64,000 bases of DNA, taken from assembly GCA_017540645.1 (NCBI GenBank), contig JAFYAQ010000030.1, positions 1 to 64,000 on the forward strand, given 5' to 3'. The translations under genes were made by a program, and so were the position numbers. This document shows positions 31,462-42,679 of the stretch, one piece after another. Position 1 is the stretch's first letter. Each line of letters starts with the position of its first letter. The notes beneath the pieces were generated by a model. It did not search any database and was not told the origin of the DNA. It saw only the letters and a list, made by a program, of their open reading frames with translations. The DNA is from Oscillospiraceae bacterium (lineage in GTDB: Bacteria > Bacillota > Clostridia > Oscillospirales > Oscillospiraceae).

Positions 31462-32394
31462 ATGGGCGAATATAACTCTTTGAAGTACTGTGTCCTGGGG
31501 GCCGGCGCCATCGGCATGCTCACAGCGGCCTGCCTGGGGGAGATCGGCAAGGACGTAAGCCTGATCTGCCGGGGGGACAATCTGGCCGCCGTCCGGGAAA
31601 ACGGCATCCAGGTCCAGAGCCGCCACGGGAACTACAGTGTCAAGGTCAAGGCCGTATCGGAGGAGGAGTACACCGACTCCCCGGATGTGATCCTGCTGAG
31701 CATCAAATCCTACTCTCTGGACTCCCTCATTCCCTTCCTTAACCGTGTCTGCCGCCCCGACACGGTGGTGATCACCTGCCAGAACGCCCTGGATTACGGC
31801 GCGGAGGTGGAGCGGCGCATGTCCGTGCCCTGCAAGATGTGCAGCGGCGTGATCTACGTCCAGGCCGTGCGCACCCAGCCCGGCGTGGTGAAGCACAACA
31901 GCGTCTTCTTCCGGCTGGTGTACGCGCCCAGGGACGGCGTGCCTACAAAGGCCCTGTGGAAATCCCGCCTGGATATGCTGGACGCGGGCATCGCCGCCGA
32001 TCTGCAGACCGACGCGGTGAAGATCTGCCTGCGGAAATTCATCCGTGTGTCCTGCATCGGCGCCATCTGCTGCTATTATAACGACGCCATCGGCGTGGTC
32101 CGCCGCGATCCGGAGGCCCTGGCCCTGTATCAGGCGCTGTGTTCGGAGATCTGCGCCATCACGGAAAAGCGGGGCTCTCCCTTTGTGGACGAGGCCTATG
32201 ACGACGCCATGACCATGGCCCTTCAGGGTAACCCCAACTTTATGCCCTCCATAAAGCGGGATATGGACGCGGGACGGCCCATGGAGGTCCAGACCCAGTT
32301 CTTCGACGTGTATGAGATGGGACGAAAGCTGGGGCTCCCCATGGAGGCCTACGGCAAGATCAGCCGGCACTTCGGCTACAAGGGCGAATACTGA
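31462..32394 (+). CDS. Ketopantoate reductase family protein (ApbA/PanE)
   Basis: 310 residues. NAD(P)-binding GAGAIG near the N-terminus (residues about 13-18), a middle region with SIKSYSLDSLIPFL and TCQNALDYG, the catalytic-Lys helix KICLRKFIRVSCIG and the C-terminal SIKRDMDAGRPMEVQ. This is the ApbA/PanE fold; true PanE makes pantoate for CoA, but many paralogs act on other 2-oxo acids, and no other pan gene is near. AAAGG at 31446-31450 precedes the ATG. A hairpin terminator follows at 32400-32421. Confidence 0.88.
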   Translation: MGEYNSLKYCVLGAGAIGMLTAACLGEIGKDVSLICRGDNLAAVRENGIQVQSRHGNYSVKVKAVSEEEYTDSPDVILLSIKSYSLDSLIPFLNRVCRPDTVVITCQNALDYGAEVERRMSVPCKMCSGVIYVQAVRTQPGVVKHNSVFFRLVYAPRDGVPTKALWKSRLDMLDAGIAADLQTDAVKICLRKFIRVSCIGAICCYYNDAIGVVRRDPEALALYQALCSEICAITEKRGSPFVDEAYDDAMTMALQGNPNFMPSIKRDMDAGRPMEVQTQFFDVYEMGRKLGLPMEAYGKISRHFGYKGEY

Positions 32395-32399
32395 TAAAA

Positions 32400-32425
32400 A
32401 ATCGGCGCTGAACGCGCCGATTATT
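32400..32425 (+). terminator. Hairpin terminator after the ketopantoate-reductase-like gene
   Basis: ATCGGCGC with GCGCCGAT around TGAAC, then TATTTTAT; convergent with the flavodoxin gene. Confidence 0.7.
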
Positions 32426-32431
32426 TTATGT

Positions 32432-33088
32432 CTATGTTAAAGAAAACCCCAGATCCCGCAGGAAGCGGTCCACCGTCTCCTGCACCTCCTCCGGCCGCTC
32501 CTGGGCATTGTGGCCCCGAATGGCCAGGCCGGGCTCCACCCGGCTCAGAGGCAGGGCCAGGGCCAGGTTTTTCCGCAGGGCGGTGATGCCGCTGCCCTCG
32601 CTGGTGCAGAAGGGGACGACTCGTTTCCCGGACAGATCCGCCCCCTCTATGTAGGTATAGACGATCATGGGCCAGTCCCCATGCCAGACAGGGCCGCCGA
32701 TGAACACCGTGTCATACTCGTCCAGATCCGGCAGCACACCCACGATGGGCGGGCGGGTCTTGTTCTCCTGCTCGGCGAGGGCCGCGGCATACAGCTCCTC
32801 CAGGCTCTCCGGGTAATAGTTCTCCGTGGTCTGGATCTCATAGAGCTCCGCCCGGAGTCGGCGGCTGATGCACTCCGCCACGATGGCGGTATTGCCCTTT
32901 TCGATCGCTCCCACCTCCGGCTGCTCCCCGGCCCGGGAGAAATATACCACCAGCACCCGAGAGGGCTCCGGCGTGGCCGTGGGCGCGGCGGTAGGCTCCG
33001 GCGTGACAACAGGCTCCGGCTCCGCCGCACCGCAGGCGGCCAGAAACAGCAGCCCAAGGGCAAGAAACAGGCAAACTGTTTTTTTCAT
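32432..33088 (-). CDS. Flavodoxin-domain lipoprotein
   Basis: 218 residues. Lipoprotein signal peptide with LAAC (Cys19), a Pro/Thr linker, then a flavodoxin fold: VLVVYFSRAGEQPEVGAIEKGNT (the FMN phosphate loop), DEYDTVFIGGPVWHGDWPM and PFCTSEGSG. It should bind FMN on the outer face of the membrane and carry electrons; extracellular flavodoxins occur in Gram-positive anaerobes. Its ATG overlaps the stop of the MalY/PatB gene by four bases (33085-33088), so the two are co-translated. Confidence 0.9.
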   Translation of the reverse strand: MKKTVCLFLALGLLFLAACGAAEPEPVVTPEPTAAPTATPEPSRVLVVYFSRAGEQPEVGAIEKGNTAIVAECISRRLRAELYEIQTTENYYPESLEELYAAALAEQENKTRPPIVGVLPDLDEYDTVFIGGPVWHGDWPMIVYTYIEGADLSGKRVVPFCTSEGSGITALRKNLALALPLSRVEPGLAIRGHNAQERPEEVQETVDRFLRDLGFSLT

Positions 33089-34305
33089 GTTTCGTCCCTC
33101 CTGTTGAAAACGTATCGATCCATTCGTTCAAACGCCTCCTGTACCCGGCGGAGCGGCAGGGCCAGGTTCATGCGGATGTGGCTGGGGCCGCGGAACATGG
33201 CTCCGTCCTGCACCGTCACGCCCACATCCCAGAGCCGCCGCTCCAGTTCCTCCAGGCGGAGCCCCTGGTCCTTGAGCCAGCCGCCGCAGTCCGCAAACAG
33301 CATATAGGTGCCCTGGGGCATGGCCGCTTCCACCCCGGAAAAATGCTCTCTCATGTAGCCAAGAGCAAAGTCCACATTGTCGGCAAGCACCGTGTTCAGT
33401 TCGGCGAGCCACTCCTCCCCTTCGGGAGAGTAGGCCCCGATCAGGGCGTACATGCTCAGCAGGTTCATCTCGTTATAGTGGCAGAGGGAACTCTCCCGCT
33501 CCACCCGGTCCCGGAGCCAGTCGTTATAGATGATGTGATAGGCCCCCACCAGCCCCGCCAGATTGAAGGTCTTGGAGGGAGCGTACAGCGCCGCCGTCCG
33601 GTTCCTGGCGTCCTCCGAGACCGACTGGGTGGGAATGTGAGTGAAGCCGGGGCGGAGGATATCCGACCAGATCTCATCGGAGATCACAAAGACGTCGTAC
33701 TTGCGGAAGAGGGCCATGGCCTCTTCCAGCTCCCCCCGCTCCCAGACCCGGCCGCAGGGATTGTGGGGCGAGCAGAGGATGGCGGCATGGATGGACTGCT
33801 CTTTCAGCTTTTGTTCCATGTCCGCGTAATCCATGCGCCAGACCCCTTCCCCGTCCCGGTACAGGGGGCTGTATACCAGCCGATAGCCGGCATTTTCCAC
33901 GCTGTGGGTAAAGCCGATATAGGTGGGCGCGTGGACCAGGATCCGGTCCCCGGCCGAGCAGATCACCCGCAGCACCGAGAGGAGTCCCCCCAGGACCCCG
34001 TTTTCATAGCCGATGTGCTGTGGGGACAGATCGGCCGCCCCGTTTCGCTCCCGCTGCCAGCGGAGGATGGCGTCATAATACTCCCGGCGGGTCGAAAAAT
34101 AGCCGTAAGCCGGATGAGATGCCCGCCGGATCAGTGCGCGCGGTACCGAGGGCACCGTAGGGAAATTCATATCTGCCACCCACATGGGGATAACGTCAAA
34201 ACCCTCCCGGGGTCCGCCGGGTGCGAACCGGTCCTTTCCCGGAGCCTCCACCGCCAAGGCGTCCCATCCGTGCCGGTCTATCAGAGAGGTAAAATCATAT
34301 TTCAT
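33085..34305 (-). CDS. MalY/PatB-type cystathionine beta-lyase/aminotransferase
   Basis: 406 residues, fold-type I PLP enzyme. WDALAVEAPGKD gives way to PMWVADMNFPTVPSV, the MalY/PatB signature; SPHNPCGRVW binds PLP phosphate, ISDEIWSDIL supplies the Asp, and APSKTFNLAGL carries the Schiff-base Lys. It likely cleaves cystathionine or cysteine-S-conjugates to pyruvate, ammonia and a thiol. GAGGG lies about ten bases before ATG 34305. Coupled to the flavodoxin lipoprotein gene downstream. Confidence 0.92.
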   Translation of the reverse strand: MKYDFTSLIDRHGWDALAVEAPGKDRFAPGGPREGFDVIPMWVADMNFPTVPSVPRALIRRASHPAYGYFSTRREYYDAILRWQRERNGAADLSPQHIGYENGVLGGLLSVLRVICSAGDRILVHAPTYIGFTHSVENAGYRLVYSPLYRDGEGVWRMDYADMEQKLKEQSIHAAILCSPHNPCGRVWERGELEEAMALFRKYDVFVISDEIWSDILRPGFTHIPTQSVSEDARNRTAALYAPSKTFNLAGLVGAYHIIYNDWLRDRVERESSLCHYNEMNLLSMYALIGAYSPEGEEWLAELNTVLADNVDFALGYMREHFSGVEAAMPQGTYMLFADCGGWLKDQGLRLEELERRLWDVGVTVQDGAMFRGPSHIRMNLALPLRRVQEAFERMDRYVFNRRDET

Positions 34306-34410
34306 AATCGTATGCCCTCGCTCTCTCCCGATTGTCCTTATGGTATCATATTCCGAAGGGAATGAAAAGGAGTTTTCCTCTATATCCATGGGAAAATCCG
34401 AAAAAAGCCC

Positions 34411-34439
34411 TTGCATTTTGGGGGGCGATATGGTAGTAT
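34411..34439 (+). promoter_or_regulatory. Promoter of secG
   Basis: TTGCAT (34411-34416), 17-base spacer, TAGTAT (34434-34439). Confidence 0.6.
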
Positions 34440-34501
34440 TTAGGCTACGTTGTTATGCGTTTACGTCGTATTTTCTTACAACACAGAAAGGGTTGAATCT
34501 T

Positions 34502-34738
34502 GTGAACACGCTCACCATCATCTTTACCGTCATCCAGCTTCTGGCCAGCCTCTTCCTTATCGCCGTGATCCTGCTCCAGTCCGGCAAAAGCGCGGGTCTC
34601 TCCGGCGCCATCTCCGGCGGCGCGGACACCTTTATGTCCAAGGGCAAAGCCAAGACCCTGGACGCCAAGCTTGCCAAAATGACCAAGTGGGTGGCGCTGG
34701 GCTTCGTACTGCTGACACTGGTGCTCAATCTGCTGTGA
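34502..34738 (+). CDS. secG: Preprotein translocase subunit SecG
   Basis: 78 residues, two membrane helices joined by a Gly/Ser-rich loop: LASLFLIAVILLQSGKSAGLSGAISGGADTFMSKGKA is the SecG signature. It assists SecYEG-dependent protein export. GTG start at 34502 with AAAGGG about ten bases upstream; an in-frame TTG at 34493 is less likely. Its own promoter and terminator flank it. Confidence 0.95.
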   Translation: MNTLTIIFTVIQLLASLFLIAVILLQSGKSAGLSGAISGGADTFMSKGKAKTLDAKLAKMTKWVALGFVLLTLVLNLL

Positions 34739-34756
34739 GTTTTTGATGATCTGCAT

Positions 34757-34786
34757 ACTCCCCGGTATTCCGGGGAGTTTTTATTT
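34757..34786 (+). terminator. Terminator of secG
   Basis: ACTCCCCGG with CCGGGGAGT (34757-34765 and 34770-34778), TATT loop, TTTTTATTT tail. Confidence 0.9.
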
Positions 34787-34830
34787 CGCATATCCCCCTT
34801 CATTTCCTGTCGAAAGCTGTATCCATTACT

Positions 34831-36177
34831 ATGAGAACCATCCCTCATTCCCGTATGACCGAAGGGCCTATCCTGCCCTCGGTGCTGCTCTATTCCCTGC
34901 CGCTGATCGGCGGAAATCTGATGCAGCAGCTTTACAACACCTTTGACTCCATTATTGTGGGCAATCTGGTGGGGGACACCGCACTGGCCGCCGTCGGCGC
35001 TGGAGGGCAGATCCTGGGTCTGCTGATCACAGCCTTTCTCGGAGCCGGCGCCGGCGCCGGTATCCTGATCGCCATGTATTACGGCGCGCAGGAGCCCAAG
35101 CGCCTCTCCGCCGCCGTCCACAGCTCTATCGTACTGACCGTTTGGGGCGCATTGCTCCTGACGGTGGTCGGACTGGGCGGCAGCCGTCTCTTCCTTCGGT
35201 GGATGGATACGCCTGCGGAGGTGCTGCCGGAGGCCGTGAGCTATCTGCGGATCATCTTCCTGGGCACCCTTTTCCGGGCGCTTTACAACATGGCGGCCGC
35301 GATCCTCAACGCTGTGGGCAACTCCGCCCGATCTCTGCGGTATCTGGCCGTGTCGTCGGTGCTGAACATCGTGCTGGATCTGCTTTTTGTGGGTGTTCTG
35401 CGCTGGGGCGTGGCGGGCGCCGCCTGGGCCACGGTCCTGAGCGAAGCCGTTTCCGCGGCACTGTCCTTCCGCTATCTGTGCCGCGTGGAGGAGATCTATC
35501 GGGTCCGGCTTCCCGACCTCCGGCTGGACCGGTCCATGGCGAGGCGCATTCTCCGGCTGGGGATCCCCTCTGCCGTGCAGGGAACGGTGATCAGCTTTTC
35601 CAACGTGCTGATCCAGGCAGGGGTGAATGCCTACGGCACCGCCGCCATGGCAGGTTTCACCGCCTATATGAAGGTGGACGGCTTCAACATTCTGCCGGTA
35701 CACAGCTTTTCGCTGGCCGCGTCCACTTTCGTAGGCCAAAATCTGGGCGCCGGAAAGCGGGACCGGGCCAAGAGCGGGACCCTGACGATCCTGGGCGTCT
35801 CTCTGGCGTATACCGCGGCCATGAGCGTTCTCATGCTCAGCTTTTCCCGAAGCGTCCTGTCCATCTTCGGCGGTGAGGAACAGGCGATCCAATACGGTAT
35901 CCTGTGCCTCCGGGCGCTGGCCCCCTTTTATACTCTGCTGGCGGTGATACACTCTCTGGCCGGAGCTGTTCGGGGCAGCGGCCATACCTTGGCCCCTATG
36001 GCGATCATCCTTTTCTCCCTGTGCCTGTGCCGGATCGCGTGGATCCGGCTGGCCGCTCCCCTGTTCGGGTCCATCCGGGGCGTGTTCCTCACCTACCCGG
36101 TCTCCTTCTTCATCGGGGCGTCTTTGATGGTGGTTTATGCGCTTTTCGCCCATTGGCTGGAGATCCCCAGCCATTGA
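34831..36177 (+). CDS. MATE-family multidrug/metabolite exporter
   Basis: 448 residues, about twelve helices in two homologous halves: LYSLPLIGGNLMQQLYNTFDSIIVGNLVGDTALAAVG in the first and LGIPSAVQGTVISFSNVLIQAGVNAYGTAAMAGF plus STFVGQNLGAGKRDRAK in the second. A cation-antiport exporter in the cytoplasmic membrane. No clear SD precedes ATG 34831 or the in-frame ATG at 34855, so the start is uncertain and initiation may be weak. Confidence 0.9.
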   Translation: MRTIPHSRMTEGPILPSVLLYSLPLIGGNLMQQLYNTFDSIIVGNLVGDTALAAVGAGGQILGLLITAFLGAGAGAGILIAMYYGAQEPKRLSAAVHSSIVLTVWGALLLTVVGLGGSRLFLRWMDTPAEVLPEAVSYLRIIFLGTLFRALYNMAAAILNAVGNSARSLRYLAVSSVLNIVLDLLFVGVLRWGVAGAAWATVLSEAVSAALSFRYLCRVEEIYRVRLPDLRLDRSMARRILRLGIPSAVQGTVISFSNVLIQAGVNAYGTAAMAGFTAYMKVDGFNILPVHSFSLAASTFVGQNLGAGKRDRAKSGTLTILGVSLAYTAAMSVLMLSFSRSVLSIFGGEEQAIQYGILCLRALAPFYTLLAVIHSLAGAVRGSGHTLAPMAIILFSLCLCRIAWIRLAAPLFGSIRGVFLTYPVSFFIGASLMVVYALFAHWLEIPSH

Positions 36178-36201
36178 CAATCCGTTGTCCTTCGATATAT
36201 A
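36174..36201 (+). promoter_or_regulatory. Promoter of the DUF3048 lipoprotein gene
   Basis: TTGACA (36174-36179) overlaps the MATE stop codon; TATATA (36196-36201) after 16 bases. Confidence 0.6.
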
Positions 36202-36242
36202 GTTAGGTTCATCGATCCGGCATAAGTCGAAAGAGGTGTACT

Positions 36243-37406
36243 ATGAAGCATCCGCATATTCTCTCCTTATTGGCCCTTATGTTGGTTTTCTCTCTGGCCG
36301 CCGGAGCCTGCGGCCTGCGGCCGAATGTGACGGAGCCCAGCCCTGCAGAGGTGAACGCCGCGCCGACTCCGGACACGGTGTCCCCAGAGCCGACGGAGAT
36401 GCCGGCCACGGCGGAACCGGCGTCCTCCGTGTCAGAGCCCTCCCCTGCCCCGACGGCCGACAGCTTCCCGGCGGGGCCCTTCAATCCCCTGACCGGTGAG
36501 CCAGCGGATGAGGATTGCAGCCGGCTCCGGCCCGTTGCCGTCATGGTGGAGAACAACCACGCCGCCGGGATGATCGCCCAGGCCGGCATCTCCCGGGCGG
36601 ATATCCTGATCGAGTTTCAGACGGAGCAGATCACCCGGAACATGGCCCTCTTTATGAACATCGGCGATGTGCCCGCCATCTACCCCGTTCGCAGTGCCCG
36701 ATCCTACTTCGCCAGCGCCGCCATGGCCTTTGACGCCATTTTTGTCCACGCGGGCCGCAGCGACAACGGTGTGGAGAACTCCTCTTCGGTACTGCAGTAT
36801 TTCACCGATCACGATGATATCGATCTGCGGGACAGCGACTATATCTATCGGATGGAGGTATGGCCTCACATCGGCGAGCACGGCCTGGCCACCTCCGGAC
36901 AGCTTTTGACCGACGCCTTTACGGCGCTGGGCACCCGGAGAGAGCATAAGTCGGATGCCTTTGACAACGGTCTGCGCTTCAGCGAAAACGCCGTCCCCAC
37001 CGACGGGGAACCGGCCGGCAGCATCCGCATCGTCTTTCCCGGCAGCAAGACCATGGACCTGCGCTATGACGCGCAGAGGAAGGGTTATACCGGCTACCAG
37101 TGGGATGCGCCCTATGTGGACGACAACAACGGCGAGGCTGTGGTGTTTCAGAACGTGCTGGTGATCGCCGCTCCCACCAAGGTCGGGGCGGACGAGTACT
37201 ACTCCTCTGTGATCACCACCACCGATGTGAACGGCGAGGGCTATTTCTTCAACGGAGGCTACGCCGAAAAAATCACCTGGAGCCGGGGCAGTCTGGATAC
37301 CCCCTTCCGCTTCTTCGGCGCGGACGGCGCGGAGCTGGCCCTGGGCGTCGGTCACAGCTATATCGCTTTTGTGTCCCCTGATATTGGGGGCGCCAGCTTT
37401 TCCTGA
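36243..37406 (+). CDS. DUF3048 (YerB-like) lipoprotein
   Basis: 387 residues. Signal peptide with lipobox-like AAGAC (Cys23), a long Pro/Thr/Glu linker, then FNPLTGEP, the diagnostic start of DUF3048, RPVAVMVENNHAAGMIAQAGISRADILIEFQ and PVRSARSYF. The YerB family is cell-surface in Firmicutes; its biochemical function is not established. AAGAGGTG lies six bases before the ATG. A strong bidirectional terminator separates it from cca. Confidence 0.93.
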   Translation: MKHPHILSLLALMLVFSLAAGACGLRPNVTEPSPAEVNAAPTPDTVSPEPTEMPATAEPASSVSEPSPAPTADSFPAGPFNPLTGEPADEDCSRLRPVAVMVENNHAAGMIAQAGISRADILIEFQTEQITRNMALFMNIGDVPAIYPVRSARSYFASAAMAFDAIFVHAGRSDNGVENSSSVLQYFTDHDDIDLRDSDYIYRMEVWPHIGEHGLATSGQLLTDAFTALGTRREHKSDAFDNGLRFSENAVPTDGEPAGSIRIVFPGSKTMDLRYDAQRKGYTGYQWDAPYVDDNNGEAVVFQNVLVIAAPTKVGADEYYSSVITTTDVNGEGYFFNGGYAEKITWSRGSLDTPFRFFGADGAELALGVGHSYIAFVSPDIGGASFS

Positions 37407-37415
37407 AAAAGATTT

Positions 37416-37450
37416 CGGCCCGGAGCTCTCCGCTCCGGGCCGTTTTTTAT
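37416..37450 (+). terminator. Bidirectional terminator between DUF3048 gene and cca
   Basis: 11-base stem (37416-37426 with 37432-37442) followed by TTTTTTATTT. Confidence 0.88.
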
Positions 37451-38835
37451 TTGCTTTTTTCCCGTTCCTCTTTCCGGATATAGGCCAGGGTCTGCCGGAG
37501 CTGCTCCTCTTTGGAAAGCCCTGCCAGCCGCAGCTTGTGGGCATAGGCCAGCGCCGGAGCGAACCACTCCCCCGGTTCCAGTCCCGCCAGGATCAGATCC
37601 CGGCCCATAAGATAGGGTCGTGCCATTCTTTCATGGTACAAATCGAGCATCGAACGCAGCTTTGCCTCGGTCTTCTCGTAGGGCCCGGCCAGCGTCCGGC
37701 GTTCCATACCCGGTCCCAGGCGGCCCATATTGTCCGCCTTTGCCAGCAGCAGCAGGTCCTCTGGGCAGACGGAGCGGTCATAGAGCTTCATATAAGGCCC
37801 GATCCGGTCGGTTTGTCCGGCGATCATGTTGGGCTCCATGTGCAGCCGCGTCATGTTCAGCACATATTCCACAAGCTTCACCTCGCCGGTGAGCCGATGA
37901 AGGAAGGTCTGGACCAGGGGCAGGCCCTCGGTCTCGTGGGCGTAGGCGTGAATGACGCCGTTTCGCTTTTCCGTTACCGCCGGCTTTCCCATATCGTGAC
38001 AGAGCGCCGAGAGCATGAACCAGAGCGGCTGGCAGGCCTGACCGCGCAGACGTGCGGCCTCGTCCAGCACCTGCAGACTGTGGGTCCACACGTCCCCCTC
38101 CGGATGATGGTCCGGGCTTTGCTCCACGCCGATCAGAGCCTCCAGCTCCGGAAACCAGACGGACAGCTGCTCCATCTTGCGCAGCTCCCGGAAAAAGACG
38201 GAGGGTCTTTCCGCCTTCTGCAGCGCTTTTTCCAGCTCTCCCATGACCCGCTCCCCCGCCAGCGCATCCACCTGCATCCCGGCGGAGATCGCAGTGGTCT
38301 CCGGCGCTACCGAGAAATCAAAGCGGGCGGCAAACTGGGCGGCCCGGAACACCCGAAGGGGGTCCTCGCCGAAGCTGTTATCGTCCACATGGCGGATGCG
38401 TCGCCGGGCGATATCCTCCCGTCCGCCGAAAAAGTCCAGGAGTTCCCCGGTCAATACATCCTCCATCATGGCATTGATGGTGAAATCCCGGCGGCGGGCA
38501 GCCTTTTCCTCGCCCAGGAAGGGGTCCACGAAAACCGCGAAATCCCGGTGGCCCCGGCCCGTGGCCTGCTCGGAGCGGGGCATGGCGATGTCCAGCTCAT
38601 AGTGCCGCAGGCCCATGATGCCAAAACTGGCGCCCATGGTCATGGGCTCTCCCAGGCTTTGCAGGATTGCCTCCAGAGCCGCGGGCGGAATGCCGTGTAC
38701 CTCGATATCGATGTCCTTGGTTTCGCGCCCCAGCAGTCGGTCCCGGACACAGCCGCCCACATAGTAGGTCCGGCCTCCGGCCTTGTGAACCGCCGCGGCC
38801 ACGGCCCGGGCCATGGTGATGTTTTTGTCCTCCAT
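37447..38835 (-). CDS. cca: CCA tRNA nucleotidyltransferase with HD domain
   Basis: 462 residues. Class II nucleotidyltransferase head: YYVGGCVRDRLLGRETKDIDIEV (GG, RD and DxD), RRRDFTINAMM, RRIRHVDDNSFGEDPLRVFRAAQFAARF. A C-terminal HD phosphohydrolase-like domain contains FMLSALCHDMGKP. It adds or repairs the 3' CCA end of tRNAs without template. AGAGGAT precedes the ATG; it lies 27 bases after ligA on the same strand, so the two are co-transcribed. Confidence 0.95.
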   Translation of the reverse strand: MEDKNITMARAVAAAVHKAGGRTYYVGGCVRDRLLGRETKDIDIEVHGIPPAALEAILQSLGEPMTMGASFGIMGLRHYELDIAMPRSEQATGRGHRDFAVFVDPFLGEEKAARRRDFTINAMMEDVLTGELLDFFGGREDIARRRIRHVDDNSFGEDPLRVFRAAQFAARFDFSVAPETTAISAGMQVDALAGERVMGELEKALQKAERPSVFFRELRKMEQLSVWFPELEALIGVEQSPDHHPEGDVWTHSLQVLDEAARLRGQACQPLWFMLSALCHDMGKPAVTEKRNGVIHAYAHETEGLPLVQTFLHRLTGEVKLVEYVLNMTRLHMEPNMIAGQTDRIGPYMKLYDRSVCPEDLLLLAKADNMGRLGPGMERRTLAGPYEKTEAKLRSMLDLYHERMARPYLMGRDLILAGLEPGEWFAPALAYAHKLRLAGLSKEEQLRQTLAYIRKEEREKSK

Positions 38836-38862
38836 ATCCTCTCTACCGCAGGATCCCCGGCA

Positions 38863-40848
38863 TCAGCTTCCGAAACGGGCGATGAACTCGTCCTCCGAGA
38901 GGATGGGGATGCCCAGCTCCCGGGCCTTGTTGTTTTTGGCGGAGGTGGAGGCCGGGTCGTTATTCACCAGATAATCCGTCTTTTTGGATACGCTGCCGGT
39001 CACCTTGCCGCCGTTTGCCTCCACATAGGCCTTGAAGGCGTCCCGGTTTGAGAAGTGATGCACCTCGCCGGTGATGACAAAGATCAATCCCGCGCAGCTG
39101 CCTTCCGCCTTTGCGGAAGGCTCCGCCGCCGGAATGGTCATAAGGCGGGTCAGCTCCTCAAAGACACGGCGGTTGCTCTCCTGGCGATACCAGCCCCGGA
39201 TGGCGGCGGAACGCTCCGGCCCCAGTCCGTCCACCGCGGAAAAGTCCGTGTCCTGCTCCAACTCCCGGGCAAAGCCGGGCCAGCCATAGGCGCCGATCAG
39301 ACGCTTTGCCGCGTCCGAACCGATCTGGGGGATGCACAGGGCGGTGAGAAAATGCACGGCGTCGGTATGGGTGCGGGAGCGCTCCACGGACGCCAGAAGG
39401 TTTTCGCAGCTTTTCTGTCCAAAGCCCTCCAGCTTCTGGATCTCTTCGGCATGGTCGGCCAGACGGTAGAGATCCGCAAAGCTGTGGACAAAGCCGCAGC
39501 CCACAAAATCCCGAAGGGTCTCGGTGGAGAGCCCGTCGATATCCGCGCCGCTCTTGCTGACAAAGCGCTCAAACTTCTTCAGATCCTTTGCCGGGCAGGC
39601 GGGATTGTCGCAGTGGAGAGTCCGGGCCCCGCTGGCGCTCTCCTGCACCCGGACGGGTTTTTCACAGGCGGGGCAGCGCTCCGGCAGGCTGTAGTTCCCC
39701 ACAGCCTGGGTGACGCCGATGACCTTGGGGATGATCTTGTTGGCCTTGATGACCTGGATGCGCGTGCCCTCGCCGCCCAGGCCGAGGCGGTCCATCTCGC
39801 TGAGATTTACCAGGGAGGCCCGGGACACGGTGGTGCCCTCCAGGGGCACCGGGTCAAAGATGGCCACGGGGGTGATGGTGGTGGCGCCGCAGGACCATTC
39901 GATCTGCCGCAGGGTGGTGTCGGCCACCTTGTCGGCCCACTTGAAGGCAAGACCCGCCCTTGTGGCGTGGTGACCGGTGACACTGCCGGTGGCAGCGTAG
40001 TCGGTGTCGTCATAGCAGATCACCAAGCCGTCCACCGGGATGGGCATCTCCCCGGTGTCCACCCGTCGGGTCCAGCGCTCCACCGCCTCCGGCAGGGTGC
40101 GCGCGTCGCAGCGCTCCCGGTCCACTGTGGTAAAGCCCAGGGCGTCCAGCCGGTCCATCCGCGCCCCCCAGGAGACGATCTCCTCCTGGGTGTAGACCAG
40201 GGTGAAGGCGTTGAACACCACGTTTCGCTCCCGCACCTCCGGCAGACTTTTGGCGTCCAGGGCCAGAGTGCCGGCGGCCAGATTTCGGGGGTTGGCAAAG
40301 CGCTGGTCGGGATCGGTGATGGATGCGTTGATCCGCTCAAACTCCGGATAGGAGATGGTGGCCTCGCCCCGGACCACCAGGTGACCGCGGTAGTCGATCT
40401 TTGTGGGAAAGCCCCGGAGGGCGTCCTTCATAAAGGTGATATTGCTGCCCACACTGCCGTTGCCCCGGGTGAGGATACGGGTGAGGCGGCCCTCGTCATA
40501 GCTCAGCACCAGCGTCAGCCCGTCCAGCTTCCAGCTCAGCCAGATCTCCCGCTCCCCGGCCCAGGCGCAAAGCTCCTCAACGCTCTTGGTCTTGGCCAGG
40601 GACAGGGCCGGGAATTCGTGGGGCTCCTTGGCCCCGGCGATGTTCTCCTCCGCCGCGGTGCTGACCTTCTGGGTGGGGCTGTCGGGCAGGACCACGCCGG
40701 TCTCCGCCTCCAGGCGGCTCAACTCGTCAAACAGCGCGTCCCACTCAAAGTTGGACATGGTCTCATCCCGCCCGCCGTAATAGGCCTCGGAGGCCTGGTT
40801 CAAGCGGCGGATCATGTCCTGCATGCGGCTTTTTTCCAGTTCCGTCAT
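38863..40848 (-). CDS. ligA: NAD-dependent DNA ligase
   Basis: 661 residues. Ia domain (YYGGRDETMSNFEWDALFDEL), adenylation domain with WKLDG (Lys107 nucleophile), NPRNLAAGTLA, OB fold, a four-Cys zinc finger (CPACEKP and CDNPACP), HhH repeats and a C-terminal BRCT domain (VITGEVHHFSNRDAFKAYVE). It seals nicks using NAD. The adenylation region departs from typical LigA: KLDGLTL for KxDGxA, and PALSLAKTKS where MLSLxNxF is usual, so it belongs to a divergent branch. AGGAG precedes the ATG. Upstream of cca. Confidence 0.93.
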   Translation of the reverse strand: MTELEKSRMQDMIRRLNQASEAYYGGRDETMSNFEWDALFDELSRLEAETGVVLPDSPTQKVSTAAEENIAGAKEPHEFPALSLAKTKSVEELCAWAGEREIWLSWKLDGLTLVLSYDEGRLTRILTRGNGSVGSNITFMKDALRGFPTKIDYRGHLVVRGEATISYPEFERINASITDPDQRFANPRNLAAGTLALDAKSLPEVRERNVVFNAFTLVYTQEEIVSWGARMDRLDALGFTTVDRERCDARTLPEAVERWTRRVDTGEMPIPVDGLVICYDDTDYAATGSVTGHHATRAGLAFKWADKVADTTLRQIEWSCGATTITPVAIFDPVPLEGTTVSRASLVNLSEMDRLGLGGEGTRIQVIKANKIIPKVIGVTQAVGNYSLPERCPACEKPVRVQESASGARTLHCDNPACPAKDLKKFERFVSKSGADIDGLSTETLRDFVGCGFVHSFADLYRLADHAEEIQKLEGFGQKSCENLLASVERSRTHTDAVHFLTALCIPQIGSDAAKRLIGAYGWPGFARELEQDTDFSAVDGLGPERSAAIRGWYRQESNRRVFEELTRLMTIPAAEPSAKAEGSCAGLIFVITGEVHHFSNRDAFKAYVEANGGKVTGSVSKKTDYLVNNDPASTSAKNNKARELGIPILSEDEFIARFGS

Positions 40849-40919
40849 TTTTCAGCGCTCCTGTTCGTCGGGGAGCAACAGCCCCCCGCCGGCATTCTGG
40901 TACAGGGTAAGGGCAGCGA

Positions 40920-42581
<1,662 letters not shown>

Positions 42582-42679
42582 AGTGTGTTTGCTTGGTTCT
42601 CCTTTTTCATTTTGAGATAATATGTATTTCTCTCCCGTGTCGGGAGAATTATGTTCGGTTTTGCGGGAAAGTATACGCC

